A stretch of DNA of 34,397 bases, from assembly GCA_021464525.1 (NCBI GenBank), contig JADRCO010000411.1, positions 1-34,397 of the forward strand. The letters run 5' to 3'. The notes below the pieces were generated by a model. It was not told the origin of the DNA and searched no databases. It saw nothing but the letters and a program-made list of their open reading frames with translations. The translations under genes were made by a program, and so were the position numbers. The DNA comes from Rhizophagus sp. LPA8_4_AMF (lineage: Eukaryota > Glomeromycota > Glomeromycetes > Glomerales > Glomeraceae). This document shows positions 30,077-34,397 of this stretch, in pieces (the first letter of the stretch is position 1; each line of letters starts with the position of its first letter).

Positions 30077-30202
30077 CATATGAACTATCTAATAAAAAAA
30101 TAATCAGATTATCAGATTATCAGATTATTACTTAGATTACTAAACGTTTATTGGCTATAATCTCTGATAATCTGATAATCTTTTTATTAGGTAATTTATA
30201 TG
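30077..30202. repeat. Small inverted-repeat element with ATCAGATTA units
   Basis: The left arm, from CATATGAACTATCTAATAAA through three copies of ATCAGATT to about 30128, is matched inverted by about 30157-30202 (GATAATCTGATAATC, TTTTTATTAG, ATATG). The loop is about 30 nt. It has the geometry of a MITE, but I cannot place a clear target-site duplication. Confidence 0.6.
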
Positions 30203-31766
30203 AGTAAATTTACATTGCTTTTTTTAATTAATTAAAAAAAATATGATACATATTTTATATATATTATATTAATATAATACTAATTAAATCTATTTAATAT
30301 TCTTTTACTCTGGCAAAATTAATATGAGATGCTATAATTATAGTAAATTAATTTGAAATTTAGAATTTGGCACTATAGTAATTTGGGATTTTGGATTTTG
30401 GATTTAAATTTTAGTAACATGTATATTTTACTCTCATATAATTTTGTACTTCTCTTATTCCCTTATATTAAATATACTAAAATTTTTTTCTTTATTTTAC
30501 TTTTATTATTAAAATTTTATTTCTTTTATTTAAATCTTAATTTTTCACATTATTTTTCTATTTATTTTTTAATACTGGAATTTAAAATATTAAATATTAC
30601 TATCCCTTAAACAGTAGATAATTGCAGGTAAATTTTTCTGCAATTTTACTACAAATTCAGCCCTCATTTATTTTTAAAAATACTTAAACTATTTTAATAA
30701 AAATTTTTTTCTAATTAGAATAACATATATCATATGATAACAATCTTTCACATCAAAAATCAAAAATTATTCATTAATAAATAGAGTTCTGAATATACAA
30801 CCCAAAATGACCTACATTAACCTGCATGGACCTGCATAATATAAATAATACAATTGAAGCTATTGTAAAAATTTGAATTACTGTATAAATAGTACTTTAA
30901 AATTAACCTAAAATTTTGACCTGACCTGATCTGACCTGAGTCACCTGACCCGTTAGGAACACTATTAATAAATATTTGTACTTTTAAAAATTACCGCAAT
31001 TTTTAAAAAAATTGTTTTTAAATTTGACAATCTTGCTGGAATTTAATTGTAGTCATCATGAGAAACAACTTTTACTATTATTTGAGTTTTTTAATTTTAA
31101 ATACAGAATTTGACTTTATATAAAATTTTAATAAATTTATAATTTTGCAAAAATTTATGGTAAAAGTACAAAGCAATCATTAAAGTAAACTTTATAAAAT
31201 AAAATAATTTCAAATTATAGTAATTTTTATTTTAATTATCATCTATTTAAGCATAGTAATCTTTAAAATAACTATTCTTATTATAGCATAAAGTTACATT
31301 ACATTTTATGCAATATATTATGATTAAGAAGAATCTTAATTGAAATAATAATTTAATATGTGAAAATTTTAAAATGGCAATTTGCATGTTAATTTATGGC
31401 TTAATTTTAATAATCAGTAAAATAATAATTATATATTTTTATGGCTGAAATGTAGATCAATATATCTGCAAACTTATATAACAATCTGATTAAAATTGAA
31501 AATTTTTTTATAATGCTAATTATCCTAATTTGAAAATTGCAGGCAAATTTGCCAGCAAAATGGTTTAAAAAATAATTTAATTAGATTTTTTACAAATATA
31601 TCTTAAAATAAGGTTATAATAAAAGATTTATTATATATATATTTTTTTTTCTGCAGCACATATTATACTTTATTAACGTTAATGTAATAACAAATTATAT
31701 AAAATAAAATCTAATTATCTAATATAATTAAGTACAATACCATCCGTCATTCTAGTAAATTCCATA
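30203..31766. other. AT-rich, no recognised gene
   Basis: A Phe/Leu-rich frame at 30353-30610 is what T-rich DNA gives by chance. GGATTTTGGATTTTGGATTTA near 30387 and the TGACC units at 30917-30951 are simple repeats. Confidence 0.4.
30917..30951. repeat. Degenerate TGACC/TGATC pentamer repeat
   Basis: TGACCTGACCTGATCTGACC and a further short run form a 5-bp-based tandem repeat. Confidence 0.7.
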
Positions 31767-31768
31767 TA

Positions 31769-32268
31769 CAGTCAGACCTGTCTATAATCATCCTATATAT
31801 AATCACATCCTGTTTATTATCATCAAATTTCAATGTTCTGAAATTATAAAGCTAAAATACACTAATTATAATCACCATCATATACTAATCACTATCACTG
31901 ATATATAAGTAAAATTTAGGTTTTAAATAATTATAAAATAAACTTTTTATAATCACATATCACATGACAATTATTATGTAATAAGTCTAAATTGAACTAA
32001 AATTTTAGTGCCGGTCAGAATTATAAAGTTAAGTTTAGCCAGCAAAATAAAATCCAAATTTTTGTTTTGAAAATGTCATATAATACTGGTCTGAATTATT
32101 AAAATCTGGTCTGAATTATCAATTTAATCTAAAATTTTTTTTGTAATTACCATAATATAACTTTTTTATATATTGTAATTATATATGTAGTTCACTATAT
32201 AATCACACCTATCTATTATCACCAATTTTTGGCTTGCCAAAAGTGGTAATTATAGACAAGTCTGACTA
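31769..32268. mobile_element. 500-bp pogo-like MITE with TA target duplication
   Basis: The left end CAGTCAGACCTGTCTATAAT (31769-31788) is matched by the inverted right end, whose complement reads TAGTCAGACTTGTCTATAAT (ending at 32268). TA lies on both sides (31767-31768 and 32269-32270). CAGT ends with TA duplication are characteristic of the pogo/Fot1 group of Tc1/mariner elements. Subterminal sequences also repeat directly: TATATAATCACATCCTGTTT with TTATTATCATCAA near 31792-31830, and TATATAATCACACCTATCTA with TTATCACCAATTT near 32196-32230. No transposase frame exists, so it depended on an element elsewhere. Confidence 0.85.
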
Positions 32269-32274
32269 TATACA

Positions 32275-32412
32275 ATGTTAGTAAAATCTTATTCCTATAT
32301 AGGTAGGGTTGTAGAACTACAACCCATCTTAGCAGAACTGTCCTATAGTCAAAGGAACTTGGCATTCAAGGATCTGCTGAAGATTTATTATATATTAAAG
32401 CATTTTTATTAA
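32275..32412 (+). CDS. 45-residue frame in a GC-richer patch beside the MITE
   Basis: ATG at 32275, seven bases beyond the MITE, opens 45 codons to a TAA at 32410-32412, with GRVVELQPILAELSYSQRNL followed by AFKDLLKIYYILKHFY. The patch is GC-richer than the flanks and contains the near-perfect palindrome GGGTTGTAGAACTACAACCC (32306-32325). The minus strand also has a protein-like stretch, LQQILECQVPLTIGQFC, which resembles sequence preceding retrotransposon proteases, so the real strand is uncertain. Probably an old coding scrap. Confidence 0.3.
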   Translation: MLVKSYSYIGRVVELQPILAELSYSQRNLAFKDLLKIYYILKHFY

Positions 32413-34340
32413 TAAAAATGTTTTAAATTTGCATTTATTTTTTATTTTATTTTATTAAATAAAAAATTGCCTCAAATTGCAACTAACATGTTTCAGATAA
32501 TTATTAAATTGTATCATGCATCTCATCTTATAATTTTAATCTAAGATATGTAAGCTTCGATCTAAAATAAGAATTAATTTGAGACATAATATTAATAATA
32601 TAAAAGAGTTACGTAAATTTTGTAAATTTTCTTTATATAAACTTTTTTTTTTTGATTAAATACAAAAATTTATATAAAACAATAATTCAATCTCTTAGAA
32701 AGTTAGAATAATTAGAAATGCAAATTTGTATAAATTCAAAATAATTTACTATTGAAAAATAAAGCAAAAAATATTAATACTATACTTATTACCAATAGAA
32801 TTGAATTTTTGAATTATAATAGATGTAATTAAAATACTATAATTTGCCGTAATTATATATTTTATTAGTAAATATTTGTATAGAACCCCAAACATCTCTC
32901 ATACAACTTATAAGTAATATATAATAAAATACATCTTTTGTAATAACTCAATCAATTTCTATGCTAGAAATGTTATCTTACTATCATTGGATTTCTCTCA
33001 TTGAGATGAATCCAACAAATATAAGATTATAAAAATCCAATTACTATATAGCTTAAATACAGGGGTATGTAGGATAAAAAATTTTGAAAACACTTCTGTA
33101 ATATGCAATTTTGGCTAGAATTTACATATAAACTTTATGCAAACTGGTATAATTGTTTTTAATTATACTGTAATATTTGATATTAACTTTTTAATTTTAC
33201 TGAAAAGTATAATTAATATATTATAATTGCTAATATTACTATTTGCTATAAAAAAAAATGTAAAAAAAAGTAATTTGCATAATAATATTAATTAGTAAAA
33301 AACTAGGATTATTATAGGATATAATAATTTTATTATACCTATAAAATATACAACTTGTTCTAGAAAGTAATAATTTGAAAAAATAATATTTAAATATAAG
33401 AGGATTCTTATGCAATTAAACCAAATAAAAATATAAAATTTATCAAGACAAAGAAATTGTGGTAATGATGCAAATCTCAAATATTACAATCTTGCAATTC
33501 AAGTAATTTTAGTAACAAGTGAGTAATTTTTAATAATATTATTGGTTGCAAAAAAAGCTTCAATAAAAGAAAATCTCTAAGATATTGATTTTTCTTAAAA
33601 GAAATAGTGATTTAGATGTACATTAATTTTAATGTATAATAATGAGCAATAACATAAATAATTTTTTTTTTTTAAGAGAAAAAAATATTTTTAAAAAAAT
33701 CTTACAAATTTGAAACAATGATATAAGTTTTTAATTGCTGATCTGCCTATAATTAGATTATGAGAAGTAAAAAGTAAAAATAATGAAATCTACATAGGCA
33801 ATTTTATCATTTTTATTCAAATTTCTTGGAAATTTTTATTTAAAAAACTTAAACATTTGATCTATTTTATCTATATATTTAATATAATTATTACAAAGCT
33901 TAAAATGTTACAAATTTACTTATAAATCAAAAATATAGAAATTCATATGAAATCTGTCTTTCTCCTATAAATAAGTCTATTAATTTTTAGCCAAATTAGC
34001 TTGAAATTTTTATTAAAAAAACTTTAAAATTAGGGCTTAATTAGGTTTCTTTTATTCAAATATTTAATATAATTCTTATAAGATTTAAAATTTTTGCAAA
34101 TAATCTTTTAAAGTTGCCAATTGCCATAATTTTAGTATAATTTGAAAAAAAAATTGCCCCACTTTTTTTTTTGATTAATAAAAGTATTTGCTATAAGTCT
34201 AAAAATTTATGTATAAATACTTTTAAATATATATTACTATAATTTTTTATAAATTGAGATAATAACTTCAAATTCTGCAAAAATCGCAAAATTTTACTTT
34301 TTTTCCATTTTTTTCATTTTCAAAATTAAATAATTATGTA
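32413..34340. other. AT-rich, no recognised gene
   Basis: Only a hairpin at 32987-33015 (TTGGATT with AATCCAA, and TCTC with GAGA inside) stands out. A hydrophobic minus-strand frame at 33292-33480 has background composition. Confidence 0.45.
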
Positions 34341-34354
34341 GGTAGTGCTTCGAC

Positions 34355-34376
34355 CCGGATGAAAACCGTCATCCGG
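34355..34376. repeat. Inverted repeat CCGGATGA / TCATCCGG at the window end
   Basis: Perfect 8-bp stem (34355-34362 with 34369-34376) and a 6-nt loop. A second overlapping inversion, CGGATT and AATCCG, follows to 34397. A sharp rise in GC here suggests the edge of another repeat outside the window. Confidence 0.55.
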
Positions 34377-34397
34377 ATTACACAAAAAAAAAATCCG

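Noticed and set aside
30353..30610. 85-codon Phe/Leu-rich frame
   Set aside because: Composition is that of poly-T/A sequence; no motif and no coding-like codon use.
33292..33480. 62-codon hydrophobic minus-strand frame
   Set aside because: Same reason: AT-driven hydrophobic composition without supporting context.

Overview
The window is very AT-rich eukaryotic DNA with fungal-type introns: GTAAGT donors, CTAAC-like branch sites and TAG acceptors. It carries a mix of relics that I associate from memory with arbuscular mycorrhizal fungi (Glomeromycotina, Rhizophagus type): an APE-endonuclease LINE with RNase H, KDZ-transposase cysteine-cluster fragments, F-box/LRR relics and a KRBA2-type integrase tail. 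The assignment to lineage is inference; no rRNA, tRNA or housekeeping gene is present to confirm it. I see no clearly intact multi-domain gene. Almost everything protein-like is broken by frameshifts and stops, so this is a repeat-rich accessory region, a graveyard of mobile elements and multigene families.

Layout. 1-1030: AT-rich DNA with a GC-rich stem-loop and one inverted-repeat pair. 1031-6536: one degenerate LINE on the + strand (endonuclease, reverse transcriptase, RNase H, zinc motif) bracketed by a near-identical 15-bp end repeat that looks like a target-site duplication. 6984-7600: KDZ transposase N-terminal relic with introns. 7600-10600: unidentified coding scraps. 10820-12490: a striking array on the minus strand of 31-40 nt exon-like blocks, separated by 69-124 nt introns that share the same donor, branch-site and acceptor signals, followed by a 391-bp tandem duplication of similar character. 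12920-13435: relic of a plus-strand intron-containing gene (possibly HMG-box-like). 13440-14655 and 22375-23820: two diverged copies of one locus carrying an F-box/LRR-type C-terminal relic on the minus strand. One copy has gained a 166-bp MITE, and the outer end of the locus is inverted between copies. 16190-17462: a longer F-box/LRR pseudogene. 18.5-22.1 kb and 24.0-24.5 kb: several unrecognised eroded coding regions. 25.2-28.6 kb: small exon-like frames, including a clean 78-codon frame. 28.8-29.6 kb: KRBA2-type integrase tail interrupted by a 346-bp foldback element with an 8-bp target duplication. 31767-32270: a 500-bp pogo-like MITE with TA duplications. The rest to 34397 is low-complexity AT-rich DNA.

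The most unusual signal is the repeated micro-exon array at 10.8-11.7 kb. The best-supported evolutionary observations are the insertions that can be read against an empty site or a restorable reading frame (23103-23268 and 29071-29416).
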